DNA of 31,506 nucleotides from JADHUC01 sp964617665 (GCA_964617665.1 CAZUAH010000105.1:1-31506); one strand, 5' to 3'. Positions 1-8,670 are shown, numbered from the stretch's first letter. The notes: a model not told the origin generated them from the sequence alone. Made by a program: numbers and translations.

Positions 1-1573
1 GATGCCGGTCGACGTAATCCCAGCGGGCATAGAGGATGCGCCCGTCGTGGGCCACACTGGGCGTCCACTCGAAACTCTCGAAAGGAGAGATCGACCGCAT
101 GTTTCCACCGTCGCCGTCCATCGCGTGAAGCGTGTGCACGCTGCACGGCCGAAACTGATCTCCGCCGCAGCGAACGAAACTGTCAGGCAAGTCTTCGGTG
201 GTATTGGTCGAATCCGCACTCGACTTGCCGCATTGGATGAATGTGCCGCGGCGAGTGGAAAGGAAGACGATGTCGCCGTTGGGCAAGTAGCGGCCGTCGA
301 AGTCGTTGTATTTTCCGCGGGTCAGGCGTCGGAGTCCCGTCCCGTCAATGTTCATTTCGTAGAGGTGATAAAAGGAATCCTCCGGAATGCTGGCTTTGTC
401 CAGCTTGTTTGGTTTTCCGAGCAGTTCCGGATAGTACCTGGCGTAGGCAAACAGGACCTTCGTGCCGTCGAAAAAGATGTCCGGTCGGATGATATCGCCG
501 GGCGGCAGCAGGTCGGCCGTCAGGCTGCGGACTCGCGGAGATTCGCTGTTGAAGTCTTCCAGAACGCACAATTCCCCGCCGGGCCGGGACCACCAAGCGA
601 TGTATTGGTCGCAGTGGCAGTTAAAGACGCAGGGGGCGCGTTTGACGAATAGCAGCCTGTCGAAATCCAGAAGCGGGTTGGCCAACGCCATCTTGCGAAT
701 CGCCCAACTGGCTTCGAGATACAACCGGCGACGGTCATCCTCCGGCGCGTCGCCTGGCAGGTTCTCGAACTGCTGGGAAACCTGCTTGAGGATCGTGACT
801 TGGGCCCGGACGTCGACGCCCCGAAGGGCAAGGTCGTCGGCCAGCTTCAGTCCGCGCTCGACGACCTTGGTCACGGGATACACCGTGGGCTGCTGCGGCA
901 GTGGTTGCGAAGACCAGGGGTTGTAGTCCAACACTGACCATTTGCTGCTGCTGCTCTGGTTGGCCGGTCGGTTCAACGCCATATTGACGTTGTAGCCCAC
1001 GGCGTAGACTTCCACCTCGTCCAGCGTCAGGTGCTGTTTGACCGGCAATTGGATTCGAACGAATCGTGCTTGGACTCCCCTTAGTTCAACCGTAATGGGT
1101 GCCTTGGGGTCTTCGAATTCCTTCCCGTCGTGGCGGAAGATCTGGGTCCACGCCTTGCCGTTGCCAGACAAGAGTACGCTAAACCCCAACAAGCGTTTCC
1201 ATTCCTCGGAGTAGCCCGAGTTGAAGATCACCATCCGCGTGAGCGTCAACTCGTTGCCCAGGTCCACCAGCCACCAGGGCTTTTCGTCCAGATTCGTGTG
1301 GAATCCCCAACTGCCGTCCTTGATCCCGTCACATCCACCGGCCGCGTCCTGCTCGGCCGTAATCTTGTATGGGAGGGGAGTATTCTTGCGAATCGAAGGA
1401 GTGGACTGGCCGCGGATCTTGGCTTGCAGCAGCCAATCGGCTTCGATCTGGTCGGGGCTCGTCGCCGCGGGGCATCCCGCTTTGCTTGTTTGGCCGTTAG
1501 GGCTCTCGCCCAGAACTGTCGCAGAGATCCCGATTGCCAATAAAGGAAGCAGGTAGGAGAAGAGCATTCGCAT
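1..1573 (-). CDS. F5/8C (discoidin) plus HzsA/TolB-like propeller protein, C-terminus cut by window edge
   Basis: This open frame runs off the left edge, so only the first 524 residues are visible. Residues 1-22 form a signal peptide, so the protein is exported. Residues about 80-192 resemble a discoidin (F5/8 type C) carbohydrate-binding domain (WWLVDLG, then FVRIQLP, then LDEVEVYAVG). From about 300 it resembles the beta-propeller region of the hydrazine synthase alpha/TolB-PD40 type proteins expanded in planctomycetes: LLFVKR, HCDQY, RPGGELCVLEDF, MNIDGTGLRRLT, NGDIVFLSTRR, DGRILYARWDYVDR. The ATG at 1573 has AGGAG seven bases upstream; a second in-frame ATG lies at 1567. It is the last visible gene of a compact group, 32 bp after the phosphatase stop. 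Surface polymer binding is a reasonable inference; the reaction, if any, is unknown. Hydrazine synthesis is not implied by this family resemblance. Confidence 0.85.
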   Translation of the reverse strand, partial: MRMLFSYLLPLLAIGISATVLGESPNGQTSKAGCPAATSPDQIEADWLLQAKIRGQSTPSIRKNTPLPYKITAEQDAAGGCDGIKDGSWGFHTNLDEKPWWLVDLGNELTLTRMVIFNSGYSEEWKRLLGFSVLLSGNGKAWTQIFRHDGKEFEDPKAPITVELRGVQARFVRIQLPVKQHLTLDEVEVYAVGYNVNMALNRPANQSSSSKWSVLDYNPWSSQPLPQQPTVYPVTKVVERGLKLADDLALRGVDVRAQVTILKQVSQQFENLPGDAPEDDRRRLYLEASWAIRKMALANPLLDFDRLLFVKRAPCVFNCHCDQYIAWWSRPGGELCVLEDFNSESPRVRSLTADLLPPGDIIRPDIFFDGTKVLFAYARYYPELLGKPNKLDKASIPEDSFYHLYEMNIDGTGLRRLTRGKYNDFDGRYLPNGDIVFLSTRRGTFIQCGKSSADSTNTTEDLPDSFVRCGGDQFRPCSVHTLHAMDGDGGNMRSISPFESFEWTPSVAHDGRILYARWDYVDRH

Positions 1574-1605
1574 AGCGTGGCTCCTGTCGATCGTCGACCA
1601 CGACG

Positions 1606-2040
1606 TCAGACCGCTGACAGCCGTTCCGCGAGATTCTGAACGTGAGACTCCAATGCCGGTAGTGCTTCTTCAGGTCCCGCACAGTCGATGTCGTGTACGT
1701 GCCAGTACTCCACGGTATCTTCCCACTCCGGAAACAGCTCGGCCATAATCGGTCGATGTTCTGACTCCTTGAGTGCCACGATCAAATCGGACTTGGTCAG
1801 ATCCTCAATCGCAAGCTGTTGTGGGCGACGACTACTCCCGTTGATTGCGACTCCCAGTTCCTCAAGTGCCTCGACCGTGTATGGCGAGATCAGCCCAAGA
1901 TCACCCCATCGGTCGACCTCCAGCCCTCGGGAATCTGCCGTCCAAGACATGCTTCGCTGAGAGGCCAGCCAGTTAAACAGATGTTCGGCAAATCGACTCC
2001 GATAGTAGTTGGCACTGCACAGGAATAGTACCTGTTTCAT
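1606..2040 (-). CDS. Low-molecular-weight protein-tyrosine phosphatase family protein
   Basis: A 144-residue cytoplasmic protein of the LMW-PTP/arsenate reductase fold. The P-loop is at the N-terminus: VLFLC(8)SANYYR(14)S, which matches CX5R followed by Ser. The family's C-terminal general acid is usually an Asp in a DP motif; here the likely candidates are D117 or D119 in HDIDCAGPEE, so the DP itself is not conserved. The start is the ATG at 2040, which overlaps the TGA of the upstream deacetylase gene as ATGA (2037-2040) and indicates translational coupling. The open frame extends further upstream, but those codons lie inside the deacetylase gene and do not resemble the family. The substrate could be a tyrosine-phosphorylated protein or arsenate; the sequence does not decide. 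Confidence 0.85.
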   Translation of the reverse strand: MKQVLFLCSANYYRSRFAEHLFNWLASQRSMSWTADSRGLEVDRWGDLGLISPYTVEALEELGVAINGSSRRPQQLAIEDLTKSDLIVALKESEHRPIMAELFPEWEDTVEYWHVHDIDCAGPEEALPALESHVQNLAERLSAV

Positions 2041-2879
2041 TGCTTCGTTCTCCGTCCGTGGTTTGTAGAGTCTTCCTCTCCCGCATGGCCAGCGAATTTG
2101 TCCAATGCTCGCCCGGCGGGCAGTATGTCCACCGATTCGATTGCCGACAACTTGTCCAGCAAGCGGTCCAAGTACGTGGCTCGGATCGGCCCCCATCCCT
2201 CTTTGTCGAGGCCGTGAGTATTGAAGATCAGCCAACCTGTTTCTCGCGCGAGGAGCTTCTCAATCTCTCGGTCAATCGCGTGTTCGCAGTTCCCCGGTCC
2301 AAAGCTCGTGCAAGTCAGCTTCACTTGACCTTTGTGCGGCAAGGGATTGATCGCTCCACCTCCGGTCCTGAACGCCCGGACCTGCGTCGGCAGCCAACGC
2401 TCCAACTCTGGGGTCGAGGCATTGTATGCGAAGTTGTACACGGCATTCTTCGGGTCAAAGTCCTTCAGTTCCTTGGAGAACACATCAAGGCAACGAAGAA
2501 TCAAGTCCTTTGCCTCCGCAAGCGGAAGTTGCCGCAGGTTGGCGTGTTTGTAACTGTGTGGCATGACTTCATGGCCTCGGGCCTTCAGTTCGTTCCACAG
2601 GCCGAAGTCCCCACGATCTGATCCGCCAATGTATTCTCCCGGTGCTCGATAGCCCTTCTTGTGACCGGTTGCGATCACGTTCAGGCACGCCGAGAGCTTG
2701 TGCTTCTCGTAGACCTCCGCAGTTCGGATAAACGACTTTCGGAACCCGTCGTCAAAGCTCAGCGTGACGATGTGGCGTTTTTTCTGCTGCGACTCACCCG
2801 ATAAAGCAACGCTCGGCATGGCCAGCGCTGCCGCTGCCGCACCGGTCGCCTTCATGAAGTCACGACGTGATTGATTCAT
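2037..2879 (-). CDS. Tat-exported polysaccharide deacetylase (CE4, NodB-like)
   Basis: A 280-residue protein with an N-terminal Tat signal (SRRDFMK at residues 4-10, then an Ala-rich segment), so it is exported folded. The carbohydrate esterase family 4 signature is visible: SFDDG at 41-45 (motif 1, catalytic base and metal Asp) and H108-S-Y-K-H112 (motif 2, metal-binding histidines). A late NTHG may be the motif 5 equivalent. Members hydrolyse N- or O-acetyl groups from polysaccharides using a divalent metal; the substrate here is unknown. The ATG at 2879 has GAGGAG seven bases upstream. It is the first gene of a group with the phosphatase (ATGA overlap) and the discoidin/HzsA-like gene. The C-terminal tail (about residues 262-280) is polar and charged and lies outside the fold. 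Confidence 0.9.
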   Translation of the reverse strand: MNQSRRDFMKATGAAAAALAMPSVALSGESQQKKRHIVTLSFDDGFRKSFIRTAEVYEKHKLSACLNVIATGHKKGYRAPGEYIGGSDRGDFGLWNELKARGHEVMPHSYKHANLRQLPLAEAKDLILRCLDVFSKELKDFDPKNAVYNFAYNASTPELERWLPTQVRAFRTGGGAINPLPHKGQVKLTCTSFGPGNCEHAIDREIEKLLARETGWLIFNTHGLDKEGWGPIRATYLDRLLDKLSAIESVDILPAGRALDKFAGHAGEEDSTNHGRRTKQ

Positions 2880-3089
2880 CGCTTAACTCCTCGCGATCTA
2901 CAGGAAGCCGCCCGAATGTGACACCCACGCGTTTCCGCAAGTGTACGGCTACCATCGTAATGGACGAGCCAGTGCCTGGAAAGCTGCAACGGAAAGCCGA
3001 TCGCTTCCGCCTCCGCCAAGACGACCGGCGAATCAGTAAAACGCAAATCGAATAAGCTGTTTCGTTCAGCTCTTGGCGATGTGTTGGCC

Positions 3090-6000
3090 CTACTTTTCTA
3101 CACAAATGATGGCCCCGTCGATTGTCGACACATAGAGCCGTCCCCCTGCCACACACATGCCGTTGAATACTGGCGGGCTTTCCAGATCGAGTTCCTTCTG
3201 CTTGACACCATCACTGGCCGAATAGACACACAATACGCCCCCTTTTCTCCCTTCGATGTGGGCCCATGGGTCTTCTGGATCTGCCTGATCCAGCGTGCCG
3301 GCAACGTACAGATTGTCGCCAGCCAGCACCATCGCTTGGATGCGGACTGGAACTGTGACAGCCCATTGTTCCTCGTTGGTCCTGTGGTTGTAGGCGAACA
3401 GTGTGTACCCTTTTCCCGGCCGAAAGCGATAACGATCGTGTCTGCTCCTGCTTTTCCTATCGAACGCCCTAACGCCGTAGGTGGTTGTGTCATCAAAAAC
3501 CAGCAACTTGGACCGCGAGGAATTCCGGTACGTCCAATAGACTTGATTGAACCAAGAACCATCGAGAAAGCCCGCGTCGGACGCGACCTGAGGACCAGGT
3601 ACTGGATCCTGCCTGACACCGCCGCCAAATCGCGCGTCGATGGTTTCTCGTGCCTGGGAAACGGGCCGGCTGATGTCCGTGGCGTCCAGCCGAAGATTCC
3701 GCATATAGATGAGACCCCCATCGGCTGTCAGGATATCTGACACGGCGCCCAAGTTTTGCAGCGGCATGTCATAGAACTTCGATAAAGGCACAAGGAACTT
3801 GGACGACTGCGTCTCGTAGTCCTCTTGCTCGATGCCTTGTAGTTCTGGACTGAACACTCGCGTCTTCTGGAGCGTACGACCGCTGAATGGATCGAGGGCA
3901 TACGCAAAGATTCCACCATCGACGAACGACTGGCGGCCGGCGGTGAGATAGGCAACTCCGTTGGTGACCAGTATGCTTCCGTGGATGGGCCAGGAGGATT
4001 CCAGCCGGTCAAATGCAAGCATTCGACGCTCGGCCGGGGCACCTCTGAATCTATAGACCAGCTTTCCGTTGGCCGCATTTAGTGCATAGGCCCATCCGTC
4101 CCGTGAACCGCACAGCGCAAGGCCTTTGTAGACCGTAGGAGGTGAGTCGATCGGTCCGCCGGTCACATAGGACCAACTCTTCTCCCCCGTGTCGGCGTCT
4201 ACGGCCCCGATCGTGTGGTGGTCCAACGCGCCGAAGAACACCCTACCCTCCGCTACGACGGGAGCGGTTAGCGAGCAGCCGACGTCAGTCTTCCAGCAGA
4301 TATTCAGCTCGGAAGGGCCCGCTGCGGACGTGGCACAACTACGCCCGGGGTCAAACCGGTAGGTTGGCCACTGTTCCGCAGAGGCAGATGAGTTGGGAAC
4401 AGGCGAAAGGCCGTAATCGGGTCCTTCTTCGAGTCTGCCGTTTGCCGTTGGCGTAGGCTGTTCGGGCGAACGGGCCGCAAACGCATAGAAGCCCGCCAGT
4501 TTCGAAGAGATATAACAAACGCAGGCGTCAGGGGGCGCGTAGATGAGCCCGTTACACGGCAGGATTCCATATCGACATCCGCCTCGTGTCCAATGATGAA
4601 GCTTGATATTTCCCGTGGCCAGTTCGGTGGATTCGATCCCACGGCGTCCGGTGAAAATGTAGTTGGGCGTCGCCTTGTTACGATAGCACCGGTGATGGTG
4701 TCCTTGGTAGAAAGCGTCAGTGGCGTCGATTGTCTTCTTGACCTTACCGGTCCTCGCTTCGAAGCCAATAAGCGTAAAATCCGAATCTCCGACTGTCCAA
4801 ATCAGGCCGTCGATCCCGAAGACATCAGCCGACGTCACGAAGGGCCAACCTCCACATTTCGCAGACCACAACAACTCTCCCGTAACAGCGTCGACGGCAA
4901 AGATGGCGGATGGGTTTGGGGTCTTGTATGGTTCGCCCGGCTCGGTCGGCTGCGTCAAGACAACCACCCCGTTGTAGTAGGCAAGCGAGCAGACGTCATG
5001 AAAGTTAAAACCTCTGTTATTCAATTCCGCGTGGGCAGGCCTTGGAAGACGCCAACGCACCCGTCCGCTATCCGCGTCAAGGCACACGATCGTATCGGCG
5101 TCCAGCACAAAGACTTTGCCGTCGCCGGCTACCAAGGGAAGTTGTGTTTTGTTGGGCCGGTAAGATAAGCCGGCAAACGAGTCGCTTTTCCACTTCACCT
5201 TCGCTGTGTCAGGATCGATTGCGACAACATTTGTGACGGCGGCAGATGCTTCGCGTCCGCCGGAATCCTTGGAATCAGGCTGATGAACAGCGAGGATGAG
5301 CGTCCCGTCGTGTAACAGAATCTGTTGTGTATTGTCGGTGCGCTCATGCGTACGAATGACCTCGCCCGTTTCAGCATCTAACGCGGAAACCGGGGCACTG
5401 AAACCAAGCGTTACGTAGATTGTGTTCCCTGCGGCAACAAGCCGGTACGGGATGCTCTTGTCCTGACGAAGCCATGTGCCGTGCTGCGGGCCGCCCCAGT
5501 CGGGTAGCGGCTTCTTCCAGAGCAACACGCCGCTGAACGCGTCCCGGGCGATGAGCGTCCATTTTTCCGGCGAGGCCAAGACGCCAGTCGGCGTCTCGTC
5601 AAGGATGTAGAACAGCCTGCCTCTTGCCGAAACCATCGTGCTGACGGCGGGAGGACCATCGTGGTGACGCTGCCAAATCGGCTCCGCAATCCATTGAATG
5701 CGGCCGGGCGGGCCGACCTGGGTGTCGTTGGCTACCGCGTTCCCATCCGCGTCGTGAAGCCAGTGCGTCCACTCGTCGATATCTGAAGGAACTGGTTTTG
5801 CGAACATCGCAAAACCGGCTTCGATGTGGGATACGGGATGCGTGATACGGGAAAGCCACGCTTCGTTCCCCTTCTCCCGCACAATAGCCACACCGCGCGG
5901 GGTCAGAACGCGCAGAATCTCGCTTCCCACATCTCGCATTTCGCATCTGGTATCGACCACGATCAGTTTTGCCAAATTATCAATGTAAGGGAGACTCTCG

Positions 6001-6332
6001 CCCGACCATTGTTCGACGGACACTCTGCCATACAGCCCAAGCGACTGGATGTGCTCGCGGGACTTCTGGACATTTCGCGCGTCGGCATCGAGGCCGTGGA
6101 CCAGAAAGCTGTCACCGGCCCGCAAAGCAGCAGTCAGTTGGCCGTCGCCACAGCCAAGGTGTACGATCACGCCGCCGGTGATGCCGGTGTCTTTCAAGAT
6201 CTTTTGAGCCTGTTCAAGGGCGTCCCCGTGCTTGTGCGCGTCAGCCGCATCCAGGATCGTGGGGCATGCAAAAAATGTGACGGCACAGAGAATTCCAGCG
6301 CACAGGCCGAAGGCAGTTCGGATCATCATCAT
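3090..6332 (-). CDS. Exported methyltransferase-like domain fused to two PQQ-like beta-propellers (paralogue 1)
   Basis: A 1,080-residue protein. Residues 1-31 form a signal peptide. Residues about 50-150 look like a Rossmann class I methyltransferase: glycine loop HLGCGDG at 58-64, acidic residue D82 after the next strand, then LIVVD at 123-127. A linker with EWTH (187-190) and RHH (222-224) follows. Propeller A is about 225-615, with PQQ-type repeats such as ALDAETGEV and AVDAVTGELLW; it ends with C549, C586, C604 and C606. Propeller B is about 655-1080 (VDADTGEKSWSYVTGG, SSWPIHGSILV). GGGAG lies upstream of three consecutive ATGs (6332, 6329, 6326); the second or third is better spaced. 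Real PQQ binding is not shown; such repeats are often structural. The gene lies 118 bp downstream of the GH2 gene. See the findings for inverted heptamer arrays inside its MT domain. Confidence 0.85.
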   Translation of the reverse strand: MMMIRTAFGLCAGILCAVTFFACPTILDAADAHKHGDALEQAQKILKDTGITGGVIVHLGCGDGQLTAALRAGDSFLVHGLDADARNVQKSREHIQSLGLYGRVSVEQWSGESLPYIDNLAKLIVVDTRCEMRDVGSEILRVLTPRGVAIVREKGNEAWLSRITHPVSHIEAGFAMFAKPVPSDIDEWTHWLHDADGNAVANDTQVGPPGRIQWIAEPIWQRHHDGPPAVSTMVSARGRLFYILDETPTGVLASPEKWTLIARDAFSGVLLWKKPLPDWGGPQHGTWLRQDKSIPYRLVAAGNTIYVTLGFSAPVSALDAETGEVIRTHERTDNTQQILLHDGTLILAVHQPDSKDSGGREASAAVTNVVAIDPDTAKVKWKSDSFAGLSYRPNKTQLPLVAGDGKVFVLDADTIVCLDADSGRVRWRLPRPAHAELNNRGFNFHDVCSLAYYNGVVVLTQPTEPGEPYKTPNPSAIFAVDAVTGELLWSAKCGGWPFVTSADVFGIDGLIWTVGDSDFTLIGFEARTGKVKKTIDATDAFYQGHHHRCYRNKATPNYIFTGRRGIESTELATGNIKLHHWTRGGCRYGILPCNGLIYAPPDACVCYISSKLAGFYAFAARSPEQPTPTANGRLEEGPDYGLSPVPNSSASAEQWPTYRFDPGRSCATSAAGPSELNICWKTDVGCSLTAPVVAEGRVFFGALDHHTIGAVDADTGEKSWSYVTGGPIDSPPTVYKGLALCGSRDGWAYALNAANGKLVYRFRGAPAERRMLAFDRLESSWPIHGSILVTNGVAYLTAGRQSFVDGGIFAYALDPFSGRTLQKTRVFSPELQGIEQEDYETQSSKFLVPLSKFYDMPLQNLGAVSDILTADGGLIYMRNLRLDATDISRPVSQARETIDARFGGGVRQDPVPGPQVASDAGFLDGSWFNQVYWTYRNSSRSKLLVFDDTTTYGVRAFDRKSRSRHDRYRFRPGKGYTLFAYNHRTNEEQWAVTVPVRIQAMVLAGDNLYVAGTLDQADPEDPWAHIEGRKGGVLCVYSASDGVKQKELDLESPPVFNGMCVAGGRLYVSTIDGAIICVEK
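5823..5954. repeat. Inverted heptamer arrays inside the methyltransferase-like domain of paralogue 1
   Basis: The left array at 5823-5850 reads as four heptamers on the plus strand: GATGTGG, GATACGG, GATGCGT, GATACGG. The right array at 5927-5954 reads as four heptamers on the minus strand: GATACCA, GATGCGA, AATGCGA, GATGTGG. The 76-bp spacer is unrelated. The arrays are in frame and encode residues 127-136 (DTRCEMRDVG) and 161-170 (SRITHPVSHI). The arrangement resembles a palindromic mobile repeat that settled in coding sequence. Confidence 0.75.
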
Positions 6333-6450
6333 ATCTCCCGAATTCGACAGAACGGGGCTCTCGAAGGGGATTTGGTTAGCGACTTCCGGAGCTCAATCAT
6401 CGCATCCCAGACTGGCCCCTGCAACCAATTCTGAAACGTGCCGCCGCGAG

Positions 6451-8670
6451 TCAGTCAGCCCTATCGGCGATGACCGACACCTTGCGGCGAGATACGGTCG
6501 GGCTCCACAGCTTGCCCTCCCAGGATGCACGGGCCTTCAGCACGTACCTGCCGGGACGCTGTGGTGTGGCCAACGCCAGTTGGCAGGTCTGCTGCCCACA
6601 GGCGGTAACGACGTACGGCGTTTCGGTCTGATCCACGGCCTTGCCGTCCGATTCCCAGAGCAATTCCAGGCGTCCACGGGCCGTTTCGTGTGTGTCGTTG
6701 ACCAGCATCAAGTCGTAGCGGCGCGACTGTGCCGCCGGCAGGCTGGGCTGCCAGAAACGAACGTAAACGCCCAGCGGCTTGGAGGCCTCGCGCATGTAGT
6801 CGGCGAAGTGTGGCTCAAGGACGCCCCGCTGAACGTCGGAGAAGTAGTCGCACGTGAATGCGCGGGGGGCATCCAGCGCCAGATACGTGTAGAACAACAC
6901 CCCGGCGTATTGCCGGTGGGCACGCCAATACTCGGTAAGGCCGCCCATCAGATATGCGGCCAAGGCTCGATGATCTTCCGATGCGGCATTGGGGCCCAGC
7001 GTATTGCCGAACACGCGTTTGGAAAGCAAGCAAGGCGTGCCGTCACGGTGGAGCCAGAGCCAGTCGTATTCGTTAATGATCGCTGCGTGTTTGGGCTCGT
7101 TCACACCACCACGTTGCTTCGCGGGCCCTTCCGGCATCCGCTCCAGGCTGCGCATGTCGAAGCGGTGGTTGCTGAACAGGTACGGGTGATCCTCGTACGG
7201 ATCGTTCGGCCCCTGGGCCAGGTTGTAGCTGTTCTCCCAGGGACGGTCTGAAAGGTCCAACTGCCGCACTGCCGGAATCAACGTCTGGCCGAGGAAATCC
7301 CAACGCGTCTCGTTCGACGTGTCCCAGATGACCACACTGGGATGATTCCAGTTGTCGCGCAGATATTCGCCAAACTGGGCAAGCACCTCCTCCTCCCGCC
7401 AGAGCTTGTGGCGTTGCGGAGGACCAGAGCTAGTCCAAATGGGAAACTCCAGCTGCAGCAACACGCCGGCCTCGTCGGCGATGTCCAGCCATAGGTCAGG
7501 AGGCGGGCCGAGCGTCGCACGAAAGCAGTTCCAGTGCATGTCCCTGGGAACATCCACCAGCACTCTGCGCACCCAAGCCTCGTCCCAGGGGAGGTTGCCG
7601 CACTTGGTGTCGCCGAAAAACCGCTGCAGCTCGAAACTGGCCCCGCGGAGGAAGCACGGCTTGCCGTTGAGCATCGCGCGGCGAGTCGCGGTGTCGAAAC
7701 GAAACTCGCGCATGCCGAAGCGAGTGGGACACGAGTCGCCGCCGGTGGTCGTCGTCAACGTGTACAGCATCGGGTTCTCGGGACTCCAAAGGGCGGCATC
7801 TGGCACGGGGATTACTTGCTCAATAACCTGCTCTTCGTCGGCGGCCAGTCGGAGCGACCGGCTGACGGGCTGCCCCGCTGGCCGGGCATCTTTCCACGTC
7901 GCGACTTGCTGGACTAACTCGCACTCGCGCGCCGGGCCGTGGTTCTTGACTCGTGTCTGAACGACGATTTCGGACGTGGCGATTCGCGGTGCCACTTGCA
8001 CCGTTTCGATGGTGGGAGTGTTGGCCAGCCGCAGCGACACGCGGTCGTAGATTCCTGGTGCCCAGTGGACCCTTCCACAATCGGCACCAGGCGGCGCCCA
8101 GTCGGGCACAGCACCCGGATGCGCGCCGATACGAATCACCAGGCAATTCTTGCCACTCCAGGCAATTGCATCGGTCACGTCGAAGATACCCGCCGTCGCG
8201 CAACCAAGGTGCTCGCCTACCTTCTCGTCATTCAGCCAAACGGCCGTGCCAAACTGGGCCTTGCCGATCACCAGCACCGCGCGCTTCCGGCGGGCCGGCA
8301 CCGTGAACATTCGCCGGTACCAGAAGAAGTTCCGTTTCTGGGGCGTGCGTCCCAACCCGTCGACCGTCGCTTGCCCCGGCGGGAGCAGGGCCGTACCGTA
8401 CCGAGCCCAACGCCGGACGATTTCCGCCGTCTCGTAACGATCCACATCAGGAAACGGCGGCTTGGCCTGGTTGACCAGCCCCGGCACGGCTGCGGTATGC
8501 GCAAACTCGTCGGGCAAATCGTCAGCCCCAACGCTCTCGGCGATTTCCCAGACACCGTCCAGTGGAACGATCACGCGCTCGGCAAGTGCCCGCGCACCTC
8601 CGACGCACAGAAGAATCAGGAACATGCCGGTGGCAATCATCGCCAGCCGCACACCCGTTCCAGCAACCAT
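6451..8670 (-). CDS. Glycoside hydrolase family 2 protein (beta-galactosidase/glucuronidase-like)
   Basis: A 739-residue exported glycosidase. Domains in order: signal peptide (residues 1-30, hydrophobic run then GGARALA), a galactose-binding-like sugar-binding domain (about 35-220, with FFWYRRMFTV and the WLN near VGEHLG typical of GH2), an Ig-like domain (about 225-320) and a TIM barrel (about 330-620). The putative acid/base is E454 in the WDTSNE motif and the putative nucleophile is E534 in IINEYDW, 80 residues later, as expected for a retaining GH2 enzyme. A beta-sandwich tail follows. I chose the ATG at 8670 because it directly precedes the signal peptide and has GGGAG four bases upstream. 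The frame is open to 8859, but that extension would bury the signal peptide. Sugar specificity cannot be assigned. Confidence 0.85.
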   Translation of the reverse strand: MVAGTGVRLAMIATGMFLILLCVGGARALAERVIVPLDGVWEIAESVGADDLPDEFAHTAAVPGLVNQAKPPFPDVDRYETAEIVRRWARYGTALLPPGQATVDGLGRTPQKRNFFWYRRMFTVPARRKRAVLVIGKAQFGTAVWLNDEKVGEHLGCATAGIFDVTDAIAWSGKNCLVIRIGAHPGAVPDWAPPGADCGRVHWAPGIYDRVSLRLANTPTIETVQVAPRIATSEIVVQTRVKNHGPARECELVQQVATWKDARPAGQPVSRSLRLAADEEQVIEQVIPVPDAALWSPENPMLYTLTTTTGGDSCPTRFGMREFRFDTATRRAMLNGKPCFLRGASFELQRFFGDTKCGNLPWDEAWVRRVLVDVPRDMHWNCFRATLGPPPDLWLDIADEAGVLLQLEFPIWTSSGPPQRHKLWREEEVLAQFGEYLRDNWNHPSVVIWDTSNETRWDFLGQTLIPAVRQLDLSDRPWENSYNLAQGPNDPYEDHPYLFSNHRFDMRSLERMPEGPAKQRGGVNEPKHAAIINEYDWLWLHRDGTPCLLSKRVFGNTLGPNAASEDHRALAAYLMGGLTEYWRAHRQYAGVLFYTYLALDAPRAFTCDYFSDVQRGVLEPHFADYMREASKPLGVYVRFWQPSLPAAQSRRYDLMLVNDTHETARGRLELLWESDGKAVDQTETPYVVTACGQQTCQLALATPQRPGRYVLKARASWEGKLWSPTVSRRKVSVIADRAD

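Noticed and set aside
2..926. Plus-strand frames at 2-652 and 462-926
   Set aside because: They are shadows of the minus-strand discoidin/HzsA-like gene, which reads without interruption from 1573 to the window edge.
1..1573. Hydrazine synthase subunit and anammox metabolism
   Set aside because: Only a propeller resemblance is seen, joined to a discoidin domain; no other hydrazine genes are present.
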